Positions 54,354 through 61,628 of a stretch of 64,000 nucleotides of DNA are shown in pieces. The notes beneath the pieces are model-generated. The model had not been told where the DNA came from. It did no database searches and was given only the letters and a program-made list of their open reading frames with translations. Both the position numbers and the translations under genes were made by a program. Position 1 is the first letter of the stretch. The number at the start of each line of letters is the position of its first letter. Origin of the DNA: Micromonospora sp. PLK6-60. Lineage in GTDB: Bacteria > Actinomycetota > Actinomycetes > Mycobacteriales > Micromonosporaceae. The stretch spans positions 496,001-560,000 of the forward strand of contig NZ_JAIOAA010000002.1 in assembly GCF_019890675.1 (NCBI RefSeq), in the 5' to 3' direction.

Positions 54354-54711
54354 CTACCCGAACCACGCCTCCTGGGCGGCGTGTAGGCCGTCGTCCGGGG
54401 AGTCGGTCAGTCGGAAGAACTTCCACGCGTAGCCGTACGGGTCCTCGAACTCGACGTACCTTTCTCCCCACGGGGAGCCGGCGTGGGCCGGCCTGCGTCC
54501 GACGTTCCCGCGCGCTGTCCGGGAACGGGATGCCCACCAGCGCGTCGACCAGCAATTGCAATGGACCCCTGCGGAGGATCGCCATCACGGGATCGCCGTC
54601 GGCACCGGGCACCGTGCCCACCGGGACGAAGCCGAAGCTCTGGTACAACGCCGTGGCCGCGCGCACGTCAGCGACCCGCAGCGCCACCCGCACCGACGGT
54701 TCACCGCTCAT
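54354..54711 (-). pseudogene. VOC/glyoxalase family protein, frameshifted
   Basis: Starting MSGEPSVRVALRVADVRAATALYQSFGFVPVG, the N-terminal part is a normal VOC half up to LLVDALVGIPFPDSARER. The same frame then becomes Arg-rich nonsense, whereas the +1 frame supplies the missing end: AHAGSPWGERYVEFEDPYGY and AWKFFRL...EAWFG, stop at 54354. The shift lies near 54495-54510. Either a natural inactivation or a sequencing error. Confidence 0.75.
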
Positions 54712-54762
54712 GGCCGCGACCGTACCGGGCTGCCCGGCGCGCCGCTCACAGCCACTTCACAG

Positions 54763-54814
54763 CCCTAACGGTTAGGGTGCCCTCCGTAACCGTCCGTGCT
54801 CCATGGTGGAGCAC
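54763..54814. promoter_or_regulatory. Two palindromes upstream of the Spo0M-like gene
   Basis: CCCTAACGGTTAGGG (54763-54777, perfect 7-base arms) and GTGCTCCATGGTGGAGCAC (54796-54814, perfect 8-base arms about TGG), within 75 bp of the start codon. Probably operator and/or leader hairpin. Confidence 0.45.
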
Positions 54815-54837
54815 GCCGATGCGTCCGGGGAGTTCCG

Positions 54838-55869
54838 ATGGTCTTCAAGAAGATGTTGAGCGCGTTCGGCGTCGGGGGTCCGAGCGTCGACACGGTCCTG
54901 ACCAACCCGAACACCCGGCCCGGCCTCACCCTCGACGGCCAGGTCAACATCATCGGTGGCGATGCCCCGGCCGCCATCGAGCGGATCAGCGTCGGGCTGG
55001 TCACCCGGGTCGAGGTGGAGAGCGGCGACCACGAGTACGCCGGCACCATGGAGTTCCACCGGATGCCGGTCGGCGGCCCGCTCCAGCTCGCCCCGAAGCA
55101 GCAGCTGTCCATCCCGTTCCAGCTCCCGGTGCCGTGGGAGACGCCGATCACCGACGTGTACGGCCAGCGGCTGCACGGCATGACCATGGGCCTGCGCACG
55201 GAGCTGTCCATCGCCCGGGCGGTCGACAAGGGCGACCTGGACCATGTGGCGGTGCACCCGCTGCCGGTGCACGAGCGGATCCTGGAGGCGTTCCAGCGGC
55301 TCGGCTTCCGGTTCAAGAACGCCGACCTGGAGCGCGGCCACATCCGCGGGGTGCAGCAGACGCTCCCCTTCTACCAGGAGATCGAGTTCTACGCCGCGCC
55401 GCAGTACGCGCAGGCCATCACCGAGGTGGAGCTGACCTTCGTCACCAACCCGCACGGCGTCGAGGTCATCCTCGAGTGCGACAAGCGCGGCGGGTTCCTC
55501 AGCGCCGGGCACGACGTGTTCGGGCGGTACAGCGTGGCGCACGCCGACGCCGACCGGGTCGACTTCGCGCAGCTGGTGGACGGCTGGCTGCGGGAGACGA
55601 CGTCCCGCTACGGCAGCATGCGCGCCCAGTTCGGCGGCTACGGCCCGCAGCCGGGTTACGGCGCCCCGCAGCACGGCTACGGCCCGCAGCACGGCTACGG
55701 CCCGCAGCACGGCCACGGCGGGCACGGCCGTCGCGGCCCGGGCATGGGCGGCGTGGTCGCCGGGGCGGCGCTCGGCGCGGTCGGCGGCATGGTGGTCGGC
55801 GACATGATCGGTGACGCGTTCGACGGCGGCGACGAGGGCGGCGACGACTTCGGCGGCTTCGAGGAGTAG
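54838..55869 (+). CDS. Sporulation-control protein Spo0M-like
   Basis: 343 aa from ATG 54838 (GGGGAG upstream). MVFKKMLSAFGVGGPSVDTVLTNPNTRPGLTLDGQVNIIGGDAPAAIERISVGLVTRVE is the arrestin-like Spo0M N-terminal domain, and a second beta domain extends to about residue 255 (ITEVELTFVTNPHGVEVILECDKRGGFL). Then come PQHGYGPQHGYGPQHGHG repeats and a glycine-rich helix (GGVVAGAALGAVGGMVVGDMIG) before an acidic tail. Spo0M in Bacillus affects sporulation and cell-cycle progress; a comparable developmental role is inference. The C-terminal glycine-zipper could associate with membranes. Confidence 0.9.
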   Translation: MVFKKMLSAFGVGGPSVDTVLTNPNTRPGLTLDGQVNIIGGDAPAAIERISVGLVTRVEVESGDHEYAGTMEFHRMPVGGPLQLAPKQQLSIPFQLPVPWETPITDVYGQRLHGMTMGLRTELSIARAVDKGDLDHVAVHPLPVHERILEAFQRLGFRFKNADLERGHIRGVQQTLPFYQEIEFYAAPQYAQAITEVELTFVTNPHGVEVILECDKRGGFLSAGHDVFGRYSVAHADADRVDFAQLVDGWLRETTSRYGSMRAQFGGYGPQPGYGAPQHGYGPQHGYGPQHGHGGHGRRGPGMGGVVAGAALGAVGGMVVGDMIGDAFDGGDEGGDDFGGFEE

Positions 55870-55879
55870 GCGCGAACGG

Positions 55880-55926
55880 CGACGGCGGTGGTCTCCGGGG
55901 ACGTACCCCGGGAACCACCGCCGTCG
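55880..55926. terminator. Bidirectional hairpin terminator
   Basis: Perfect 13-base arms (55880-55892, 55914-55926) with an inner GGGG/CCCC stem, between the convergent Spo0M-like and membrane protein genes. Confidence 0.75.
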
Positions 55927-55948
55927 TGTGTGGCGCTACCTGCCGGCG

Positions 55949-56323
55949 TCAGTGCCGGCCGCTGCGCTCCCGGCCGCTGCGCCAGTTGCTGCCGGCCTTC
56001 GACAGCCCCCGGCTCACCAGGTAGGCGCCGGTAAGCACGGTCAGGAACCACCAGGCCTGGTTCGGGTTGTTGATGTTCAGGCCGTTGGCCGTGGTGCCCT
56101 TCCAGAACGCGGCGATCACCACGACCGCCACGGCGGCGGCGTACACCCAGAACTCGGTGGTCGCGAGGGACGGCTTGGTCTCGGTGCCGGGTGCCGGCAT
56201 CCGGTCCCGGTAGCCGTCGCCCATCGGGGCCATCGGCTGGGTGGGCGCCTCGCGCATCGCCGCGCGGTTGGACTCCTGCATCGGCCGGTTCATCGGCCTG
56301 GTGGACGCAGCCTGCGTGCTCAT
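55949..56323 (-). CDS. Two-helix membrane protein of unknown function
   Basis: 124 aa from ATG 56323, with AGGAGGAC five bases upstream. The first 55 residues are Met/Pro/Arg-rich and disordered (STRPMNRPMQESNRAAMREAPTQPMAPM); then FWVYAAAVAVVVIAAFW and WWFLTVLTGAYLVSRGLSKAG are membrane helices, with a Gly/Arg-rich end. Similar small proteins are common in actinomycetes. Function unknown. Confidence 0.75.
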   Translation of the reverse strand: MSTQAASTRPMNRPMQESNRAAMREAPTQPMAPMGDGYRDRMPAPGTETKPSLATTEFWVYAAAVAVVVIAAFWKGTTANGLNINNPNQAWWFLTVLTGAYLVSRGLSKAGSNWRSGRERSGRH

Positions 56324-56415
56324 CTGGTCCTCCTCGGATTTGATGAGTACCTGCATTCCCTCGCCCCGCTACCGCGTATCGGCCACGGCACGGTTCGCGT
56401 TCTGTGGCGGGGGCA

Positions 56416-56433
56416 CCCCGGGTCTACCCGGGG
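56416..56433. terminator. Hairpin behind the GDPD gene
   Basis: CCCCGGGT / ACCCGGGG with a 2-base loop, 59 bp after the stop of the leftward GDPD gene in a 168-bp gap. Confidence 0.4.
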
Positions 56434-56491
56434 CCCCGGCGGAGGTAACACCGGGTCGCCGACGAATCGGCGCACCCCCGCCGGGCCCCGC

Positions 56492-58528
56492 TCAGCGCAG
56501 GCCGTTGCGCACGGCGACCGTCACCAGCAGCTCCGGATCGTCGGTGATCAGGCCGTCGACGCCGAGGTCGATGACCCGCTGCATCACCGCCGGGTCGTTC
56601 ACGGTGTACGGCACCACGGTCAGCCGGTACCGGTCCTGGAGGGCGCGTACGTCCGGTCCGTGGAAGTATGCCGGGTTCTGCCGCAGGTACCAGTCCGCCG
56701 AGTCGACCGTGCCCTGCGCCGGGTCGTGCACCTGCCAGTTCGCCGACACGGTGCTCGCCCCGCTGGCCCGGACCAGCTTGCCCAGGTCCCGGTGCCGCCA
56801 CCAGTCCAGCCCGGCGGTCCACGGGCTGCGCACCGACGGGTCGTCGTAGTCGGCCCGCAGCGAGCACTCGTCGGCGAGGCTCGCGCACTCGGCCGGGCCG
56901 TACTGCCAGACCAGGGCGACGGTCTCGATGCGCGGGTTCAGCTGGTGCGCGTAGCGGATGGTGCGCCAGTCGAAGGACTGGATGGTGGCCCGCCGGGTGA
57001 AGCCGGCCCGCTCGATCGCGCCGACCAGCTTGCGGGTGAAGCTCGGGTACGGCTCGGTGTCGGCCACCAGCGGGCTGATCTTCGTCTCGATGTTGAGCCG
57101 CACGTCGTCCCGGCCGCTGGCGCGTACCAGGGCGAAGACCTCGTTCAGGGTCGGGATCCGGGCGCCCGGGACGGCCACCTGCCGCGGGAACTCGGGCAGC
57201 GTCTTCGTACCGCAGTCGACGGTGCGCAGCTGGGCCAGCGTCAGCTCGTGCACCAGCTTGCCGACGTACGGGAACTCGGGGTCGCCGCGGCGCACCGGGG
57301 CGGTGTCGACGCAGTGCGAGCCGTTGACGGCCCGGTCGTGCAGCACCACCAGGTGCCCGTCCTCGGTGACCCCGGTGTCCAGCTCCAGGGTGGAGATCGC
57401 CGGGTCGGTCAGCGCGTGGGCGAAGGCGGGCAGGGTGTTCTCCGGCCGGGTGGCCCGGCCGCCGCGGTGCGCCTGGATGTCGAACGGCGACGCGTACGCC
57501 CGGGGCAGCCGGAAGCCGCGCGCGGCGAGCAACCCGCGCAGCCGGTCCGGGTAGTCGGTGATGATGCCGTCCACCCCGTCGTCGATCAGCTTGGCCATGG
57601 TGGGCACGTCGTCGACCGTCCACGGGATCACCTTGATCCCGTTGCGGTGGGCGTGCGCCACCAGCTCCTTCGTCACGTACGGTCGGTAGCCCGGGTCGGT
57701 CACCCGGCCGTCCTGCGGGAAGCCGTGCACCGGGGAGAAGGCGGACGCGCCGAAGCTGCGGATCGCGGCGATCGGGTCGCCGCCGAAGTCGTCGATGTCC
57801 AGCCCGCCCAGCCAGGGCGAGGCGCCGGGCTGACCGACCTGGAGGAAGTCGTAGTTGGTGAGCGCCACCAGCGGCAGCCGCGGCTCGACCGCGCGCATCC
57901 GCATCAGCGCGCCCCAGTCGAAGCTCTGGATCGTCACCTGCCGGAGCAGCCCGGCGGCCCGGATCTCCCGGGCGGTCACCTGGACGAACTGCTCCCGCGG
58001 CGCGGTCTCGGCCGGCGCGCCGGCCTCCACCTTGGTCTCCACGTTCAGTTTCACGTCGTCGGCGCGGTACCGCCGCACCAGGTCGAAGACCTCGCGCAGC
58101 AGCGGCATCCGGGCACCGGGCACGGCGAGCTGACCGGGCTTGTCCGGCAGGGTCTTCGCTCCGCAGTCGAGGGTGCGCACCTGGGCCAGGGTGAGCGTGT
58201 TGACGTATCTGCCCACGTACGGGAACTGCGGGTCGCCCGGGGTCACCGGGGCCGTGTCGGTGCACTTGGCGGCGCTGATCCGGCGGTCGTGGGTGACCAC
58301 CGCCTGCCCGTCGGCGGTGATCTGCACGTCCAGTTCGAGGGTGCTCACCCCCAGTTGGAGGGCGTTGCCGAACGAGGCGAGGGTGCTCTCGACCCGCAGG
58401 CCCAGGCCGCCACGGTGGGCCTGGAGGTCGAAGTCCCGCGCCGGTCGGGCCTGCGCCGGTACGGCGAGACCGCTGGTCACCGTCGCCGCGACCAGGGCGA
58501 CGACGGCGGTACGGCGTGTGAGGTGCAC
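56492..58528 (-). CDS. Secreted glycerophosphodiester phosphodiesterase, tandem-duplicated
   Basis: 678 aa from GTG 58528 (GGGGAGAC upstream). Signal peptide HLTRRTAVVALVAATVTSGLAVPAQA. Two GDPD TIM-barrel copies, about 33-370 and 371-678: DLQAHRGGLGLRVEST... and DIQAHRGGRATRPENT... (catalytic HRG, with E at the barrel), ISTLELD...DGxxVVxHDR in both, NxETK and TIQSFDW. The copies are alike throughout, so they arose by duplication and fusion. It hydrolyses glycerophosphodiesters outside the cell to glycerol-3-phosphate and alcohol. Confidence 0.93.
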   Translation of the reverse strand: MHLTRRTAVVALVAATVTSGLAVPAQARPARDFDLQAHRGGLGLRVESTLASFGNALQLGVSTLELDVQITADGQAVVTHDRRISAAKCTDTAPVTPGDPQFPYVGRYVNTLTLAQVRTLDCGAKTLPDKPGQLAVPGARMPLLREVFDLVRRYRADDVKLNVETKVEAGAPAETAPREQFVQVTAREIRAAGLLRQVTIQSFDWGALMRMRAVEPRLPLVALTNYDFLQVGQPGASPWLGGLDIDDFGGDPIAAIRSFGASAFSPVHGFPQDGRVTDPGYRPYVTKELVAHAHRNGIKVIPWTVDDVPTMAKLIDDGVDGIITDYPDRLRGLLAARGFRLPRAYASPFDIQAHRGGRATRPENTLPAFAHALTDPAISTLELDTGVTEDGHLVVLHDRAVNGSHCVDTAPVRRGDPEFPYVGKLVHELTLAQLRTVDCGTKTLPEFPRQVAVPGARIPTLNEVFALVRASGRDDVRLNIETKISPLVADTEPYPSFTRKLVGAIERAGFTRRATIQSFDWRTIRYAHQLNPRIETVALVWQYGPAECASLADECSLRADYDDPSVRSPWTAGLDWWRHRDLGKLVRASGASTVSANWQVHDPAQGTVDSADWYLRQNPAYFHGPDVRALQDRYRLTVVPYTVNDPAVMQRVIDLGVDGLITDDPELLVTVAVRNGLR

Positions 58529-58719
58529 GCTGTCTCCCCTTCGGGGGCGGGCGGTTCCCGCCAACCCGCCGGTCAGCATGGGTGGCCGGGGCGGCGCCGA
58601 GGCGGCCGGTGGACGGCCGGCGGGTGAACCGGGGTGGACGCCTGCCGGTGGGGCCGTTTGGCCGGCCCGTGAGCGGGCAGGCAGGGGGTTACCGCCAGCG
58701 TCTGTGAGGTGATGAGGAC

Positions 58720-59127
58720 ATGCGTGACGACGACAGGATGCGCGAGTCGGCCCGGCACGCCGAGGAGCGGCTGACCGCCGGTGTCTACGGCGAGGGCGCG
58801 CTCGACGAGGTGACCGTGCCGCGTACCGACGTGACGCGGGTGATCCAGGACGAGGATCCGGGCGACCCGGCCGACGTGCCGATCGACCCGGCGGTGCTGC
58901 GCGACGGCGGCCCGACCCGGGGGCAGGGCGCGGTGACCACGACGGGTGGCACGGCCGGCCCGGCGAGCGTGCGCCGGTTGGCCCGTCAGCCGGAGCGGCA
59001 CCCCGGCGTGGTCGCCCCGACCACCACCGGCGACGCCACCACCGGCGGCCTGAGCACCCCGGCCGGCGGGGCGACAAGCGACCAGTCCGCCTCGGCCAGC
59101 CAGGTCGGCAACTTCACCAACGAGTAG
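58720..59127 (+). CDS. Hypothetical hydrophilic protein
   Basis: 135 aa, ATG with GATGAGGA upstream. Charged N-terminus (MRDDDRMRESARHAEERL), DEVTVPRTDVTRVIQDEDPGDPADVPIDPAVLRDG in the middle and a Thr/Gly/Ala-rich end. No signal peptide, helix or known domain. Codon pattern is typical of real genes here. Function unknown. Confidence 0.65.
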   Translation: MRDDDRMRESARHAEERLTAGVYGEGALDEVTVPRTDVTRVIQDEDPGDPADVPIDPAVLRDGGPTRGQGAVTTTGGTAGPASVRRLARQPERHPGVVAPTTTGDATTGGLSTPAGGATSDQSASASQVGNFTNE

Positions 59128-59185
59128 GTGAAAGGAGGGGCCCCTTATTAACAGACGTCTGTTAATAAGGGGCCCCTCCTTTCAC
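59128..59185. repeat. Intergenic palindrome, family A, perfect 29-bp arms
   Basis: Arms 59128-59156 and 59157-59185 are exact complements (GTGAAAGGAGGGGCCCCTTATTAACAGAC core motif pieces: AAGGAGGGG, CCTTATTAACAGAC). It begins right after the stop of the hypothetical gene and includes the stop codon of the leftward helD gene (59182-59184), thus a shared bidirectional terminator. The tightest copy of family A. Confidence 0.92.
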
Positions 59186-61476
59186 GCGGGGCGGAGGAGG
59201 CCGAGGCGCTGGGTGGCGCGGGTGAGCGCGACGTACAGGTCGCTGCGCCCGCGCGGCGACTCGGCCACGATGCCGTCCGGGTCGGCGATCAGCACGCTGT
59301 CGAACTCCAGCCCCTTGGCCTGCGCGACGGTGAGCACCACCACCCGGTTCGCCAGCTCCGGCTGCTCGCCGACGGCCGCCTCGGGCAGCGCGGCCAGCAC
59401 CGCCGCGCCCAGCTCGTCGACCCGGCCGGCGGGCACGATGACGCCGAGCCGGCCGTCGGCCAGCCCGGCGGCCTCCCGGGCGGTCGCCTCGACCAGCTCC
59501 GCGGCCAGTCGCCCGCCGTCGACCGTCCGGTCCCACGGGGGTACGCCGCTGGCGCGTACCGAGCGGGGCGGGCGTAGCTCCGGGTCGATGTCGGCGAGCA
59601 CCTCGGCGGCGACCGCCATCACCTCCGCCGGGGTGCGGTAGCTGACGGTCAGCTCCGTCAGCCGCCAGCGCTGCGCCACGTACGGCTCCAGCGCCTCCGC
59701 CCAGGAGGCGGTGCCGCTGAGCGCCCCGGTCTGCGCGACGTCCCCGACGATGGTCATCGACCGGCTGGGGCAGCGGCGCATCAGCAGCCGCCAGGCCATC
59801 GGCGACAGCTCCTGCGCCTCGTCGACGATGACGTGGCCGAACGCCCAGCTCCGGTCGGCGGCGGCCCGCTGGGCGGTGGTCAGCCGGTCGGACTCCTCCT
59901 GCCGCTCGGAGAGCCGGTCGGCGTCGATCAGGTCGGTGACGCCGAGGATCTCGCCGCCCTCCGCCTCGTCCTCCACGTCGATGGAGCGGGAACCCCGCCA
60001 GATCTCCAGCACGCCCTCGGCGTACTCGCGTTCCATCGCGCGGATCCGCTCCCGGCGGGCCGCTGCGGCGCGGTCGTCCTCGCCGAGCAGCTCGGCGGCC
60101 TCGTCGAGCAGCGGCACGTCGGCCGGCGTCCAGCCGCCGGGCGCGCGGTGCAGCAGGGCCCGTTCGGCGTCGGTGAGCATCGGCGCGGCGGTGGCGAGCC
60201 GGTCGGTGGAGGCGTAGAGGTCGGCGAGCAGCCGCTGCGGGGTCAGCACCGGCCACAGCTCGTCGAGCGCGGCCCGGACCTCCGGGTCGTCGCGCAGCTC
60301 CCGGCGGATCTCCGCGCGGTCGGCCTCCTCCAGCAGGTTTTCCCCGCCGAGCGGGTCGGCGCCGATCCGCTCGGCGACCTGGTCGGCGAGGGCGTGCACG
60401 ATCTCCACGTCGAACAGCGCCCGGGCCAGGTTGTGCGGCCGGCCGGAGCGGCGGGCCCTCTCCCGGGCCGCCCGCACGGTTTCCGGGTCGAGGCGCAGGA
60501 TCTCGTGCTGCGGCAGCTCGATCTCCATCGGTTCGGTCGGCACCCACTGCCGGTCCCGGACGGCCGCGGCGAGCACGTCGGCCAGCACTGCGCGGCCCTT
60601 GAGCGCCGCGGCCTCGGCGGATTCGGTACGCCGGGCGTGCACGCCGGGGAACAGGTCGGCCTGGGTACGCAGCAGCACGCCGGTCTCGGCCAGCGCCGGC
60701 AGCACCTGGGAGATGTAGCGCAGGAAGGTGGCGTTCGGGCCGACCAGCAGCACGCCCCGGGTGGAGAGCTCCCGCCGGTGGGTGTAGAGCAGGTACGCCG
60801 CCCGGTGCAGCGCCACCGCCGTCTTGCCGGTGCCCGGGCCGCCCTGCACCACCATCACGCCGGGCAGGTCGGCCCGGATGATCTCGTCCTGTTCGGCCTG
60901 GATGGTCTCGACGATGTCGCGCATCCGCCCGGTCCGCCCGGCGTTGAGCGCGGCCAGCAGCGACGCCTCGCCGGTCAGCTCCTCGTGGGCGGTGGGGGAG
61001 GCGGCGGCGATGTCCAGCACCTCGTCGTTGAGCCCGGTGACCTTCCGCTCCCGGGTCCGCAGGTGCCGCCGTCGCCGTACGCCCTGCGGGTTGGCGGCGG
61101 TGGCGAGGTAGAACGCCCGGGCGGCGGGGGCCCGCCAGTCCATCAGCAGCGGGTCGTAGTCGCCCGCGTTGTCGAAGATCCCGATCCGGCCGATGTAGTG
61201 CCGGGCGCCGTCGGCGTCGTCGAGCCGGCCGAAGCACAGGCCGTTCTCGACCGCGGAGTACTGCTCGACCTGGTCAGCGTACATCCCCACGGCCGAGTCC
61301 CGCTGGGAGCGGGCCTGCTGGGTGCCGCCGGTGGCGCGCAGCTCCGTGGTGAGCCGGTCGGCGGCCTGCTGGCGCAGCCCGTCCAGCCGGTCGTAGAGCA
61401 TCGAGACGTATTCCTGCTCGCGGCCGATCTCGTCCGCGTCGGCGTGGTCCCCGGAAGCGCCGGACTGCCTTGACAA
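59182..61476 (-). CDS. helD: HelD-type (UvrD-like) RNA polymerase-recycling ATPase
   Basis: 764 aa from TTG 61476 (GAGGAG five bases upstream). Coiled, charged N-terminus (EIGREQEYVSMLYDRLDGLRQQ), then a FGRLDDADGARHYIGRIGIFD...DPLLMDWRAPAARAFY block typical of HelD, Walker A GGPGTGKTA (212-220), GHVIVDEAQELSPMAWRLL (motif II), VVGDVAQTG-like IVGDVAQTGALSGT (III), RLTELTVSYRTPAEVM (IV), VLTVAQAKGLEFDSVLIADP and DLYVALTRATQRL (V, VI). Actinobacterial HelD/HelR removes stalled RNA polymerase and, in Streptomyces, protects against rifamycins. The last bases are part of the family A palindrome. Confidence 0.88.
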   Translation of the reverse strand: MSRQSGASGDHADADEIGREQEYVSMLYDRLDGLRQQAADRLTTELRATGGTQQARSQRDSAVGMYADQVEQYSAVENGLCFGRLDDADGARHYIGRIGIFDNAGDYDPLLMDWRAPAARAFYLATAANPQGVRRRRHLRTRERKVTGLNDEVLDIAAASPTAHEELTGEASLLAALNAGRTGRMRDIVETIQAEQDEIIRADLPGVMVVQGGPGTGKTAVALHRAAYLLYTHRRELSTRGVLLVGPNATFLRYISQVLPALAETGVLLRTQADLFPGVHARRTESAEAAALKGRAVLADVLAAAVRDRQWVPTEPMEIELPQHEILRLDPETVRAARERARRSGRPHNLARALFDVEIVHALADQVAERIGADPLGGENLLEEADRAEIRRELRDDPEVRAALDELWPVLTPQRLLADLYASTDRLATAAPMLTDAERALLHRAPGGWTPADVPLLDEAAELLGEDDRAAAARRERIRAMEREYAEGVLEIWRGSRSIDVEDEAEGGEILGVTDLIDADRLSERQEESDRLTTAQRAAADRSWAFGHVIVDEAQELSPMAWRLLMRRCPSRSMTIVGDVAQTGALSGTASWAEALEPYVAQRWRLTELTVSYRTPAEVMAVAAEVLADIDPELRPPRSVRASGVPPWDRTVDGGRLAAELVEATAREAAGLADGRLGVIVPAGRVDELGAAVLAALPEAAVGEQPELANRVVVLTVAQAKGLEFDSVLIADPDGIVAESPRGRSDLYVALTRATQRLGLLRPA

Positions 61477-61533
61477 GCCGTCTCCTCATTGGCTAGAATC
61501 ATTGCGACGAACGGCCTTTGGCCGTTCTTTTTT
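61470..61533 (+). promoter_or_regulatory. Consensus promoter followed at once by an intrinsic terminator, antisense to the helD start
   Basis: TTGACA (61470-61475), 18 bases, TAGAAT (61494-61499), expected start near 61506; then GAACGGCC-TTT-GGCCGTTC (61509-61527) and TTTTTT (61528-61533). The transcript would end about 27 nt after its start. The -35 overlaps the first codons of helD on the other strand. A 16-bp palindrome TTTCCCGAACGGGAAA follows at 61535-61550. Confidence 0.7.
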
Positions 61534-61534
61534 G

Positions 61535-61550
61535 TTTCCCGAACGGGAAA
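61535..61550. repeat. 16-bp palindrome in the helD upstream region
   Basis: TTTCCCG-AA-CGGGAAA, perfect 7-base arms, right after the T-tract of the small terminator and upstream of helD. Could be a regulator site for helD. Confidence 0.45.
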
Positions 61551-61628
61551 AGATACCTCTCCGCCGGGCCTCCGGGCCACCGAACCGGGCCTACGTCACG
61601 CCCACCCCGCCCGCACCCTCCGCCGGGG

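Noticed and set aside
61500..61533. Rifamycin-associated element upstream of helD
   Set aside because: The inverted repeat here does not resemble the element as I remember it and carries a T-tract; treated as a terminator.
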